From: Aphrocallistes beatrix
Taxonomy: Eukaryota; Porifera; Hexactinellida; Sceptrulophora; Aphrocallistidae
Direction of reading: 5' to 3'
Assembly: GCA_963281255.1 (NCBI GenBank)
Contig: OY725501.1
Span: 1,527,674-1,591,673 of the forward strand
DNA: 64,000 nt
This document shows, piece by piece, positions 22,360-34,000 of this stretch. Below the pieces are notes generated by a model, which did not search any database, was not told the origin of the DNA, and worked only from the letters and a program-made list of their open reading frames with translations. The position numbers were made by a program, and so were the translations under genes. Numbering within the stretch: the first letter of the stretch is position 1; each line of letters starts with the position of its first letter.

Positions 22360-22908
22360 TCCTTACTATTAAAACTCGATTATTGTATATATATATATAT
22401 ATATCTGTAACGAATTGATTGAAAAAACTGCCGGGCGCAGAAGGCTGATTTTTGGCATGTGGGAGTCTTTTGGCTATGGCTCCAGTAAGTTTTGAGTTCA
22501 GAGCAAAATGTCGACTCATCATGGAATTATGACGTCATTGTCACATTTTTAAAAGTTAAGCAACACAGTTATTCGAGCATAACTCAGCCATTATAGGAGA
22601 TAGAAGGCTGAAATTTTAATAGAATCTGTATACTATCATACCTCACATATGATGCGACTTTCATCAAAAAATGATGACTCATCACTTTGTTATGTCGTCA
22701 TCATTACGCATCAAAAATTTTAAAATTGACAAATTTGGTGATTTTTCGATTGAAATCGTTTTTTTAATAATTATCACTAAGATGGACATATTTAGAGATG
22801 TTATCTCCCTTATAATTAACCAAAGTCACCTCCAGGCGACCGAAGGGAGCCTCCGGCGGACACAAAGTGTCCGCCAGCCGCGAAGCGCAAGCAAGCGAAG
22901 CGCTCTTG
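22360..22908 (+). mobile_element. Helitron-like element, 549 bp
   Basis: 5' TCCTTACTATTAAAACTCGA, a (TA)n run, then CGAATTGATTGAAAAAACTG. The 3' part has GGCGGACACAAAGTGTCCGCC (9-bp hairpin stem) followed by GCGCAAGCAAGCGAAGCGC and the terminal CTTG, with T next. No target duplication. Same family as the copies at 11.5, 45.4 and 63.7 kb. Confidence 0.7.
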
Positions 22909-24103
22909 TAATTCTGGAAGTATCAATTAGTTTAGTTATTCATAAACGTTGGTTCCAAATATTTAACTTTAAAGTAGAGCTTTAAAGACTATCAAATGAG
23001 TAAATTGAGTGAGTAGAATACGAATTTTAAGGTAGGTTAAGTCTAAATGTTATTCATAAATTACTATTGACTCGACAAATAGATTATATTTATACAATTT
23101 GTATGAGAAATAGTGGGGTGTAGGAATACTTTTTGGTAGGGCAGTGTATGGAAAAAAGTTAATCTTATCCCTAGTTTCAATGAGGAAGTAAAATCCTACT
23201 TTGATGGCTCTGGATATAAACTCATGTTCGTACCAATGAAGAACGAATTTCTCAAGGTTTATGGTGTCCTGGATATAATTGTAAAAAGATCAAAAAGTCA
23301 GGCTGGTCTACTTGGATCTTTGATGAGACTCGAGACGTCGCAACCCTCGAGCAAGTTAACATCTGTACTATGAGGTACGTTGACGAGACAGATCTTAGTG
23401 TAAGGGAAGATTTCGTAGATTTTATGTCATAAATGGTCAACAGCCGTAGAACTCTACGATATATTTATCAAATCAAAAATAATATATGTTTTGTAATGCA
23501 AAACTGCAGAGGTGAGCTTACGATAGAGCTTAAAATGTTTCTAGTCACAAATCACGATTGCAGACATTAATTCGGAGTCGCTATCCAAAAGTTCCAAGGT
23601 ACCATTGCGATGGTCATAATCTGAATATATAGTACTTAACACGATACTGCCCGAGTGATTTCATCAAAACTCTCATTGGTTAGATCAGTGTATACGTAAA
23701 GGATTATAATTGTCCCAAAATTCACCTCAGCCGCTCCAAATCGAAAGTTCGTTTTTTCGAGATATGGTAAAGTATATGCTGACGCCATAATGATGACGCC
23801 ATAACAGATCAAAAAGCAAGATCCACATTTTTTATGCTGAACATGCGGCTTCTTATTAATGTAAAAGATAGAATAAAACTTATGAATGATAAAATGTTCA
23901 GTATTTATGCCTCGACAATATAAATTAACATCATTAAGAACACACAGAAAATCGAAAATTCATTGTCATTATTTCCTAGTAAGATTAATATTCCGTGAAT
24001 AAGATAGGATAGAAGAAGTCAACATAAGTATAAACCTGTCACTCAATGGTGAGCTCATAGACGATTAAAGTCAATTTCATAATCACTTTGAATGGATCAT
24101 TAA
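22909..24103. other. No gene seen; one MITE end
   Basis: Non-coding. TTTTTGGTAGGGCAGTG at about 23,129-23,145 with GTGTAGGAATAC before it matches the right end of the MITE at 36,685-37,160; its left end is not visible. Confidence 0.4.
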
Positions 24104-25805
24104 TCTTATATATTAAAACGCAAGGATTTTTTTTGCTTGTCCGAATTGATTGAAGAATTGGAAAGTCGTGAAATGAAAATTGGCAGTAGGTGCCAAATAA
24201 ATTTGACTACGATTAAGTTCTAAGATCTAAGCGAAATTTTCACACCTCTGCAAAAAAATAGAAAACAATTTTTCACACCTTTTTCTACACACTATATATT
24301 ACTTCACTCGCACAATATACTAAATCATTGTACGACAATACAATATATTGTCATTGTTATCAATACTTAAGGTTGGTATTTCCTATGGGCATTTTGTTTT
24401 CTATCTAAAATTTGGCAAAAGTTCTGTTTAATCATTTTTAGATCCCTAAAGGGGTTCTAAACATTAATTTCGATTTTTAGAATTTCAAGGCTAATATTTC
24501 GCCACTTAGTGCTACTTGTACCACCTCGTGTCGCCCAAAAAAGGACATATTTTTGACGCGAAATGTATCATATCCATAACTTCTTTTAACCATGTCAGAA
24601 CATCATTTTAATGCTAAATTCGTGCTCAACACTATATTTCCAGCAATTTAATATATATCGGACACATTTGGAGAAAGCTTTTGGCTGCGGGTTCCTATCA
24701 ATGGCCAGGCATGTGAAAAAATTCCTGCCCGTTGCTAGGCACGGACAACCAAAAAGTCCTCAAATTGATGGAAATCAATGTAGGATACGAATTCAGCATT
24801 CAAATGATGATCTGACATGGTTCAAATAAGTTATTGATCAGGGATTCCGGCGGACAGTATCGAATGTGGTTATTTTTGGGTGACCAGTCATCAATGACTA
24901 GTTTTTCACACTTTTGATGATGAAAATTTTTGATATACCATATTTTGAAGCTAAGTACTGCTATAAGTTGTCGAATAAGGATATTTGCATGTTATTTAAT
25001 ATTACACAACAGTTAAAACTAATGTAAATTGAGGGACATATATAGATATTTTCTAAATCCTATTTTCTGAGACTTTTTTCCAGCAATTATAAAGGTGATA
25101 ACTTTTTGTAAATTCAACATGAAAACTCAAAGGTTTTTGATAGATCTCGAAGAGTAGAACAAAATCAACGGACAGATTTTTGATAATACAAATAAAAAGA
25201 TAATTATGGAAAAATAAGTGTCTAAATTACCAAAAATAAAATTCCTCGGGGTTTTGGTGTAAATTTTTAACAATTTTCAAAATTTCAAAAATCTGTCTGT
25301 TCATTAGTTAGATAATCGATTTATCAATTAATTTGATGTTTCTAAAAGGATTGTAAGCATATTGTATCCGATTTCTTCATTGTAAAATGACCAAATACTT
25401 TTTAAAAAATTTTAATATGTTGAATTATTTCAATTATTATTGCAGTTTTGCAGATAACACTGCGATTCAAATCTGCACTGAAAAAATTAAATGAATCGGT
25501 TGAAAAAGTCAAGTTAGCTATTATAGGAAAGGGCAACCTTAAAGGCATAAATTATGTTTGACATCTTAGTTTTATTGTACTAGTGTATGGCAATAAAAAA
25601 GGTTATGTGCATATTTTCACACTATTTGAAGAATTTAAAAAAATATACTACAGGATAGCATCTAACGTTTGACATGGGGTTTTTAGTGGTATAGATTTCG
25701 AATATTATATTATATTTTCATTTCGATAAGATAAATAATTAGTTACTTTTGTTTACATTAGAAACATAAAGTAAACAAATTACAAAAATAGGCTAGAGAA
25801 AAATT
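24104..25805 (+). mobile_element. Helitron-like element interrupted by a TTAA element, 3'-truncated
   Basis: 5' end TCTTATATATTAAAACGCAA after A at 24,103. The interior tracks the copy at 27,046-27,811 (TTGTCCGAATTGATTG, TTTTTCACACCT, CATTGTTAT-AATAC). It breaks at 24,367 and resumes at 25,543 (CATAAATTATGTTTGACATC) until about 25,805, where an inverted TTAA-element copy begins. Confidence 0.65.
24371..25538. mobile_element. TTAA-flanked element, 1.17 kb, non-coding
   Basis: Ends GGTTGGTATTTCC and (inverse) GGTTGCCCTTTCC, with TTAA on both sides (24,367-24,370; 25,539-25,542). The uninterrupted Helitron copy at about 27,300 shows the target (AATACTTCAAAG). Interior hairpin with GGCCAGGCA/TGCCCGTTGCTAGGCA words. 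TTAA targets are typical of piggyBac and some Kolobok elements; no transposase is present. Confidence 0.65.
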
Positions 25806-26711
25806 CAGACCAAAACACCCCAGAAAGTTCATTTTTAGTAATTTTGACACTATTTTTTTCATTATTCGATTTTTATTTGTATTATCAAAAATCTGTCTGT
25901 TCATTATGTTCTACTCTTCGAGATCTATCAGAAACCGTTGAGTTTTCGCCCTTAGGTTGGATTTACAAAAAGTTGTCAACTTTATAATTGCAGGAAAAAA
26001 GTCTCAGAAAATAGGATTTAGAAAATATTTATATATGTCCCTCAATTTCCATTAGTTTTAACTGCTTTGGAATATTAAATAACATGCAAATATCCGACAA
26101 CTTATAGCAGTACTTAACTTCAAAGTATGGTATATCAAAATTTTCTCCATCAAAAGTGGCAAAAACTGGTCATTGCCCAGAAATAACCACATTCGATAGT
26201 GTCCGCCGGAATCCAAGATCAATAACTTCTTTGAACCATGTCAGATCATCATTTTAATACTGAATTCGTGCTCAGCACTAAATTTCCAGCAATTTGATAT
26301 ATATATTGACCATATTTGGAGAATTTTTTAGATGTCCGTGCATAGCAACGGCCAGGAATATTTTCACATTCCTGGCCGTTGCTAGGAACCCGCAGCCAAA
26401 GAATTTCTCCAAATATGTCCAATATATAAATCAAATTGCTGGAAATTTAGTGCTGAGCACGAATTTAGCATTTAAATGATGATATAACATGGTTCAAAGA
26501 AGTTATGGATATGAGAGTTTCCGTTTCAAAAATGTGTCCTTTTTTGGGCGATACCAGCTGGTTGAAGTGGCTCTAAGTGGTGAAATATTAGCATTGAAAT
26601 TCTAAAAATCGAAATTAATGTTAAGAACCACTTTAGGGATCTAAAAATGATTAAAAAGGATTTTTGGCAAATTTTAGATAAAAAACAAAATGCCGATAGG
26701 AAAGGCCAACC
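25806..26711 (-). mobile_element. Inverted, truncated copy of the TTAA element
   Basis: Inverse of most of 24,371-25,250: ends CCAACC followed by TTAA (26,712-26,715). It shares AATTGCTGGAAATTTAGTGC, GTTGCTAGGAACC and GATCTATCAGAAACCG-type blocks. Its other terminus is missing at the Helitron junction. With the neighbouring copy it forms a long imperfect palindrome. Confidence 0.6.
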
Positions 26712-27045
26712 TTAACCGATGTACAAAAATATAATGTAGGAACCACAAAAATTGTCCTTTTAAAATAAACTAATATACAATTTGGAAGCTGATCCACTAA
26801 GGAATACAGTGGACCATAGACTACTTAATAATACAGATAGGAAAGTAGCCGAGGGACGTCAAAAAAAGAGAGGCCAGTTTCTAATTTTTTCTCGCGGGAA
26901 TAAAATATTGTTTTAAGTTACAAATTCGATATAATATGAGGTAATAAGGTTGCTGAATCCATTGGGAGGGTTTTCGAAATTCTCACAATTGTGGTTTAGG
27001 CGCCATTTAATGATGACATCGCATTATATAAACAATACACACGCA

Positions 27046-27811
27046 TCTTATATATTAAAATGCTAGGATTTTTTTGTTTGTCCGAATTGATTGGGAAGTC
27101 ATAGAGATGTGAAAATTGGCATGTATGTGTCAAATGATATGGCTATGCCTACGATTAAGTTCTAAGATCTAAGTAAATTTTCACATCTCTGCAAAAAAAT
27201 GGAAAACAATTTTTCACACCTATTCCTTACAGAATAGATTACTACACTAACACAATAGAAATCATTGTACAAGTACGACACTACAATAGATCGTCATTGT
27301 TATTAATACTTCAAAGCCACAACTTATGTTTGATATCTTAAATGTATTATAGTGTATGGCAATTAAAAAAAATTACGCGCCTATTTTCACACCTTTATAT
27401 ATATATTTTCACACCATTTGACAAATTTTGAAAAATATGCTAGAGACTAGCTTCCAACGGGTGATATGGGGTTTCCAGGGGTGTAAATTTCGAATATCAT
27501 ATTTTCAGATCTATAGGATAAATTATTTGTTTACATTAGGTACATAAGGTAAACAAATCTCAAAAATATGCTAGAAACTTGCTTTCAACGGTTGACATGA
27601 GGTTTTTAGCGCTGTAGAGTTCGATAATATATTTTCGGATCCATATGAGAAATTATCCATATGAGAAATTTCGTTAACCTTCGTTTACAATATTTATATA
27701 AAGGAAAAAAATTTCCAAAATAGGTTAGATTGAGTAACTCCAGGCGCCCGCAGGGCGACTCTGCGGACAGTGTCCGCAAGCCGCGCAGCGCAAGCAAGCG
27801 AAGCGCGCTTG
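27046..27811 (+). mobile_element. Helitron-like element, 766 bp, inside the P element
   Basis: A|TCTTATATATTAAAATGCTA at the 5' end and ...AAGCGAAGCGCGCTTG|T at the 3' end. GC-rich 3' region with CTCTGCGGACAGTGTCCGCA. The 5' half belongs to the 24,104 subtype, while the 3' end is shared with the TCCTTACT subtype, which supports one family with a conserved 3' end. Confidence 0.7.
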
Positions 27812-28228
27812 TATATAATATAGTCGCTTTTTTAGATGTTCTTGAAATTTTTTTAAATCGATTTAAAGAATATGTATTGAACATTTTGAAGAAAAGTATA
27901 TTATTCCTCATCTATTCAAAACTAGGCTCAATATGACGTTTAATCCCATCCCAACATTACATCCTCCTTCAACTCCTAAAAGCCAGACTGTTATTCCTTC
28001 AGGTATTCGAAAAAATTAAATTGCACGAAATTTTAAAAAAGATGAACTACCCACTTTTCAAACACGGATAAAATTTCGGTCTAAATGATATTTTAGATTA
28101 TATAAAATCAGCAATCGAATTTAAAGACTTTTTCCATGTATCTACTGATACAAATCTGACAATATATAGAAATACAATCAGGCATAGCTACAGTTAAGGA
28201 GTGTATAAATATTAGTTCTGACTTCCAT

Positions 28229-30317
28229 GTGGACCTAAGCTTTGAAGGTTCTCCTATTCCTCTTCCAGATTATATATCTAAATCCAAAGGTTCTAAAATA
28301 TATAACTTGGACAATATTCCAAATTATTGTAGAAACGCAACTTACTGTTATGACATTGAACCTATTAAAGATTTGTTGAAACTCTTATACCATTTCCCAA
28401 ACGGAAATTATAAATATTCAAAAAGTGCGCTTCGATTTGCTCTTCAATTGCGATATACCTCTAATGCAGCTTATAATCTATTAAGACAATACTTACCGTT
28501 ACAAGGTCAGAGGCTGTTACGTGGATTAAAATCAGACTCAATTGACAGTTTAACCCGCGGCTGGCTAGGAATGTTGAAATTTGAAAATGAAAGTACATTG
28601 AAAGTGAACTGAAAGTGAAAATGAAAGTGGGATTTTCTCTATTTATACTTTTGAGACCTAGCCAGTCGAGGGTTAATTAATTAAAGGCTTTATCTAAACT
28701 CCGTGAAGATGGTTTGTTTGGAAATGTATGGTAATCCTCCTCGACGAAATGCATTTACAGCAACAAGTACAATTTGATGGACAAGATATAATTGGATGTG
28801 ATGAAAATCTACAGATGTTCAAAAGTATACTTTGCTTTATGGCAATGTCTCTCACTAATACTGTCCCCTTTGTAATTAAGGCTATTCCTATATTAAAACT
28901 ATCTTCAGAAAACCAATATTTCTTCATTCAACTATCTGATGAATATGTATCCAACTGAAAAGAAATTTTGCATGGTCAATCCATTTACTTCTCAAACTGT
29001 TTACTTGATGTTCGATACGATCCACCTTATCAAAAATATTCACAATAATATTTTGGGTGCTCGTTTCTTTAAGATACCACAACTACAATTAGAAATTCAA
29101 GAATTAACTCACATAGTTCCAGCGGGAAATGTACATTGGTCAAGTCTTCATAAAGTTCATAATGCAGAGTCATTGCAGACCTTTCGATAAATTTCCATCT
29201 TAGAAAAGCTCCATCTTTAAACTACCAATCACTTCACCCGGGAAACTCTAAACAGTCTGTTGCACTTGCTCTAGCTATTTTTGATAATAAAACTTCAGCT
29301 GCAATGCGTGAATATCTTAAAGATGCAGATAAAGTAACTCCTGCATTCTTAGAGCTCATAAACATGTGGTGGTTGCTAGTCAATACAATAGAACGTTTTC
29401 ATCCACATCGCGTTGGAAATGCTATTACTCCAGATACACTGAAGGCTAAATGTATCTTTCTGTCAGAAATGAATAAATAGTTGACAACATGGAAGGATTA
29501 AAAAAAAATGGGCCTTACTATACAAACCTTTGAAGCTTTGATAAATACCAATTCTGCGATTGCTGATCTATCTAATGATTTAATCAGAAATGGCTTTCAT
29601 TATATATTAACAGGAAGATTGCAAACGGATCCTTTAGAAAGGCGATTCTCCCAATATCTACAAATGAGTGGCGGCCGTTTTCTTGTAAGCTTAACTGAGA
29701 TTCTACGTTCTGAAAAGATAATAACTTATCAAATCCTCCTCAAACGTGATATTGACTATAGTGAACTAACAGTGTCCCTAACTGATGATAAAAATCTTAC
29801 TCTGGAGTATATAAGTACATTACCAACTGATTCTATTTACCTACTAACTTTAGCAGAAAATACAAAGCATATTGTTGCCTATGTATCAGGGTATATCTCC
29901 CATAAGTTAATACAACGCTGCATTTGTGAGACTTGTCTAGAACTTCTACAGAAGGATCAGATGAATAATTCTTATATTGAGATTTTAGATAGAGGAGGAC
30001 TCCAGTTACCATCATTCCTACTTTATCAGTATGTAGAAATTGCATTTTGTGTACTTGAATCATTTGAATCTCAAATTCTAGCATCTACACTTCCAACTAA
30101 AATTGTGTTGATCCTTCTACTCGAACAAGTATCAGTTGAATGGGATTCTGGTTTTGTATGCGATATACAAGTACATGCTACTACTGATTATTGCATGAAA
30201 GTTCGTTCTATTATTGCAAATCTATATCTTTCTGGACTTTCCAAAGAAGTAAGTGAAAATACTAGAAAGTCTCAAATTGATTCATTTAAAGCCAGGAAAA
30301 GCAAACTTTATTTCTAA
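28229..30317 (+). pseudogene. P-element/THAP9-like transposase, degraded
   Basis: Successive plus-strand frames give the P transposase core in order. The N-terminal helical part includes LRFALQLRYTSNAAYNLLRQ. ILLDEMHLQQQVQFDGQDIIG carries the first catalytic Asp, and LCFMAMSLTNTVPFVIKAIP follows. LMFDTIHLIKNIHNNILGA carries the second Asp. After a frame change comes TDPLERRFSQYLQMSGGRF, the block with the acidic residue near the C-terminal end. The 269-codon segment from 29,508 is open to a stop at 30,317. At least three frame changes or stops lie between 28,612 and 29,508. The N-terminal THAP zinc finger (C2CH) is not recognisable; a Helitron and unreadable sequence occupy that space. Confidence 0.8.
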
Positions 30318-30768
30318 GAAAACATGAATTGTTTATGTAAAATGCATAACTATAGCTATTCATTACATTGCTATTCTTATTTGTATATGTATTCAATGTA
30401 TGAAATCGTTCCTAGTAATATATTATTAGTCGAACATCATGATAATATTTTACTACGTATGTTGGTATGTATGTACTCAACATGCACAATATTCAGTATG
30501 CAAGCCATACAGCGCATTGTGCATTGTGCATATAGTAGTATGTACTAATTAGTATATTATGCGAAGTCATCATTAAATGGCGGCTAAACCACAATTGTGA
30601 GAATTTCAAAAACCCTCCCAATGGATTCAGCATACCTTATTACCTCATATTATATCGAATTTGTAACTTAAAACAATATTTTATTCCAGCGAGTAAAAAT
30701 TAGAAACTGGCCTCTCTTTTTTGACGTTCCTCGGCTACTTTCCTATCTGTATTATTAAGTAGTCTATG

Positions 30769-31809
30769 TGTGGACAAATCGAAAATATACAATTTTCACT
30801 ATCATTTGAGGTACAGATATGGAATTATAACTTTTTGAATGCCCTAAGTACATTATATATTAATTGTTTGAGATGTAACAATAATAGAGCTTAGCTTTCG
30901 ACGGTCTGCAAGAGTTTTTAGGGACATAGATAATTTTTAATCTCTATTTCAAAAAATTAAATAATAGTTATATTGTAGGAAACTATTTAATTGAACATGA
31001 TTATTAATGATTCTGCTGTTTGTTAAGCATAAAAATATACATATAACTCAAACAATCCTATCTATCGACAGTTTGTTGAATAATCGATTCTAATCAGTAG
31101 ATGAAACATCGTATGGATAAATTTCAAATATATAACTAAACAACATCGAATATAAACTCACAGTTAATAGTACATTGTTTTACCAATCATATAATTAATT
31201 TTGCCTGGAATATACGCCAATAAACTGCAAACAATGTCCTTAAACTAATTAGGCTTCGAAAAATAAGATCATATTTCTATTAATGCTTTCCCATGCTACC
31301 ACATAGAAGCCCTGTTGCGTAGAATTTTGAGTGTGACAGGATCCATTGTATTGGTAAACCATGGATGCTGTAGAATTTTGAGTGACAGTATTAATTGCAT
31401 TAATAACGCAAGGATCCTGTAGGAATTTGAGTAAATTGAGAATTTTGGGTGAGTATGCTAATTAAGTAAATATAGAATCGATACATTAAATGTTATTAGG
31501 TTGTAATTCTATTGTCATGGATTGTTGTGCAATTCAAAAGAGACAAATATAATACCACTTCATTGAAATATTCCATTTTGTGTATTTCATTGAGTTTTCT
31601 TCATACAATTATTTGATGTAATATCTTTAATTACCAGTTGGCATTGTGTTTTTCTTCAATTTCGATGGATCCGTAAGAATACCTCGAAATCGTAGAATTT
31701 TTGACATCAGAGCGGCTAAGTTCAGCGTGTGACATGACAAGCGAAATTTTAGAAGAAAAGATCATATTCCATAGGAGATTGCTGGAAAATATTAAAAGGT
31801 AATATTATA
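30769..31809. other. No gene seen
   Basis: AT-rich; AGAATTTTGAGTG-type words recur between 31,320 and 31,450, a small degenerate repeat. No coding motif. Confidence 0.4.
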
Positions 31810-32665
31810 CAGGGTGTCTCAAAAGTTTTTTCCGGTTTAATAATTTATCAAAATATTCCTTTTACATCAGTGCTTGCATTTAAACTCGCCCTTTTTTGAT
31901 AATATTTAACTTGAACGGTCATAATGTTTGAATGAAATACAAATCAATTGTATTTGTTAACATCTTGTGATTTTCTTGACCTCACTTCATCATCAATATA
32001 TAGTTTATATTATGGATGTCCAAAATTCCAGAATTGGTAAGAGATTACGTGCAATCGGTATGTTAGAATCTGGTATTAGCCAGAAACAGATTGCTCAGAC
32101 CTTAGGGGTTACAGTTAAGACTGTTTGGAATTGGAAAACGAAGATTCTATCAGGCAAATCTATGGCGGACAAACCTCGGTCTGGGCGTCCAACACGGCTT
32201 TCTCGCGTTCCTAAAATCATTATTAGAAAATCTCTAGGCAAACGTTGGCAGTCTACGCGAAAACTTGCTTGTATCGTTTCGAAAAATTCACAGAGAGTTA
32301 GTAAAGACACGATACATCGTTATTTAAGGAATAGCATCGGAGCAAAGCCATACAAAAGACCTTCGCAACCAAAATTGTCGGAAAAACAGAAGGAACAGCG
32401 GCTACAATTCTGCCTTAGTCATAAATTTTGGGATGAACAGGATTGGAAAAGGGTTCTTTTTAGTGACGAGAGTTCTTTTGAACTTTTCCATCCAACAAAT
32501 CGGCAGAACGATCGGGTTTGGAGTCAGAATGCGCGAAACATTGAGCCTATTCAGACAGTTAAATTCCCGCCTAAAATCATGGTCTGGGGGATGATGAGTG
32601 GCACTGGGATCTCGGAACTCCATTTTCTTCCTCCCAAACAATCTGTAAATGCAGAATACTATATA

Positions 32666-34000
32666 CAGTCTGTCCCATAATTATTGAGAAAATGTTTAAT
32701 TGAATATCCTTAGTATTTGAAACGAAATTTCAATACCTATTCATCTAAATCTTAGATATTCCTCTATTTGATGGATATTTTTCTATAATTAGTATGGTAT
32801 AAACTTGGTTGTTTTTTTTAATTATGCAAAAATATGTGATGCGTCATCATTACTTAGCACTATCTGACTAATGTTAGTTTGTTGTGAATTTCTAAAGAGC
32901 TTAGATACACTAGTTATTGAGATGTCTCAAGTGTCAAAGAGGAATGAAATTCGAACCCTCTGGACCTCAAAGATATACAACCCGAAACAAATTAGCCGAG
33001 CACTCGACGTTTCCTTAGCGACAGTCTACCGTGTAATTCGCCGAGTTTCTGAACAACAGTCGCTAGATCACCATCGTGGTGCAGGAAGACCGGCTATAGT
33101 CTATCAGGCGATTAAGAAAAGTGTGGTTAAGCAAATCAGAGATGATCCAAAGGTCTCCATTCGCGAAATTTCATCGAAGTTACCTTGTTCAGCTAGCAAA
33201 ACAAGCGTCCATCGTTGCCTTAAAAAGTTGGATTATTCAAAGCCCTTTCCGAAGAAAGTTCCCATGTTGTCTGAGACAAATCGTATTAAACGTCTAGATT
33301 GGGCAAGAACTAATATGGACAGACCGTGGAATCAAGCAATTTTCGCGGATGAAGCATCCTTTTGGCTTTTTGGCGGCTCAGTGAGGATGTGGACGAAGAA
33401 TAGTGAATTCAGAGTTGCCCCCACTGTTAAGCATAGTGCAAAGATCAATATTTGGGCCGGATTTTCTTCAATGGGGACATTCCCACTCTGTATTTTCGAA
33501 CACAATATGAACGGTGAATTCTTTGTGAAGATTCTAGAGGTTCATTTACTGGCGCAAGCAAATGTTTTTCATGAAAGAAATTGGTTTTTGGTACAGGATA
33601 ATGATCCCAAACACACTTGTAAGAAGGCAAGGGATTGGATGCAGCAAAATATGCCTCAAAACACCTTTGGTTGGCCAAGTCAGAGTCCTGATATCAACCC
33701 AATAGAGAATATATTCGGATGGATAAAGCATAACCTTAGTAGAGATCGACCAAGAACAAAATCAGACCTTAAAGATCGGATTTCTGTCTTATGGGATTCC
33801 ATAACCCCGGAGTTTTTGGAACCTTACTGGTCTTCAATGCCGAAAAGGTGTCAAAAAGTGATCGACAGCAATGGTAACAAGATAAATTACTGATCATCAG
33901 ACACATATTGTAATATTCTGCTTAAAATTTAATAATGGAATTGAATAATTGATATTCATTTTAGTACTTAGGTGATTCTCAATAATTACGGGACAGACTG
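32666..34000 (+). mobile_element. Tc1-like element B (DD35E), 1335 bp, apparently complete
   Basis: Inverted ends CAGTCTGTCCCATAATTATT and (inverse) CAGTCTGTCCCGTAATTATT, differing at one base in about 26, with TA at 32,664-32,665 and 34,001-34,002. It lies inside the transposase gene of element A and contains one uninterrupted transposase frame. Confidence 0.9.
32922..33893 (+). CDS. Tc1-like transposase, intact, DD35E spacing
   Basis: Cut-and-paste transposase of 323 codons from ATG 32,922 (MSQVSKRNEIRTLW); the frame is open a further 17 codons upstream, but this start fits Tc1 proteins. Order: helix-turn-helix (PKQISRALDVSLATVYRVI), GAGRP linker, second DNA-binding region (SIREISSKLPCSASKTSVHR), then the catalytic core. 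The core has IFADEASFWLF (first Asp), LVQDNDPKHTCKK (second Asp) and WPSQSPDINPIENIF (Glu). Thirty-five residues separate the second Asp from the Glu, one more than classical Tc1. It ends at VIDSNGNKINY with a stop. Length and motifs are complete, and no stops or frameshifts are seen, so this copy may be recently active. Confidence 0.9.
   Translation: MSQVSKRNEIRTLWTSKIYNPKQISRALDVSLATVYRVIRRVSEQQSLDHHRGAGRPAIVYQAIKKSVVKQIRDDPKVSIREISSKLPCSASKTSVHRCLKKLDYSKPFPKKVPMLSETNRIKRLDWARTNMDRPWNQAIFADEASFWLFGGSVRMWTKNSEFRVAPTVKHSAKINIWAGFSSMGTFPLCIFEHNMNGEFFVKILEVHLLAQANVFHERNWFLVQDNDPKHTCKKARDWMQQNMPQNTFGWPSQSPDINPIENIFGWIKHNLSRDRPRTKSDLKDRISVLWDSITPEFLEPYWSSMPKRCQKVIDSNGNKINY

Larger units (their letters stand above)
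26815..30768 (+). mobile_element. P-superfamily DNA transposon, ~3.95 kb
   Basis: 216-bp terminal inverted repeats (26,815-27,030 and 30,553-30,768) starting CATAGACTACTTAATAATAC, with few mismatches. GTGGAC abuts the left end directly (26,809-26,814) and recurs two bases outside the right end (30,770-30,775), consistent with a decayed 8-bp duplication as P elements make. It contains a degraded P/THAP9-type transposase and a Helitron-like insertion (27,046-27,811). Confidence 0.8.

Noticed and set aside
22671..22985. Open frame of 104 codons, and similar ones at 27,606-27,936 on both strands
   Set aside because: They read through the GC-rich 3' ends of Helitron-like elements; the shared RSASKRSAL peptide is the translated hairpin region.
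26249..26479. Overlapping sense and antisense frames, and similar ones at 51,084-51,360
   Set aside because: Both strands translate to nearly the same peptide because the DNA is a hairpin of the TTAA element.
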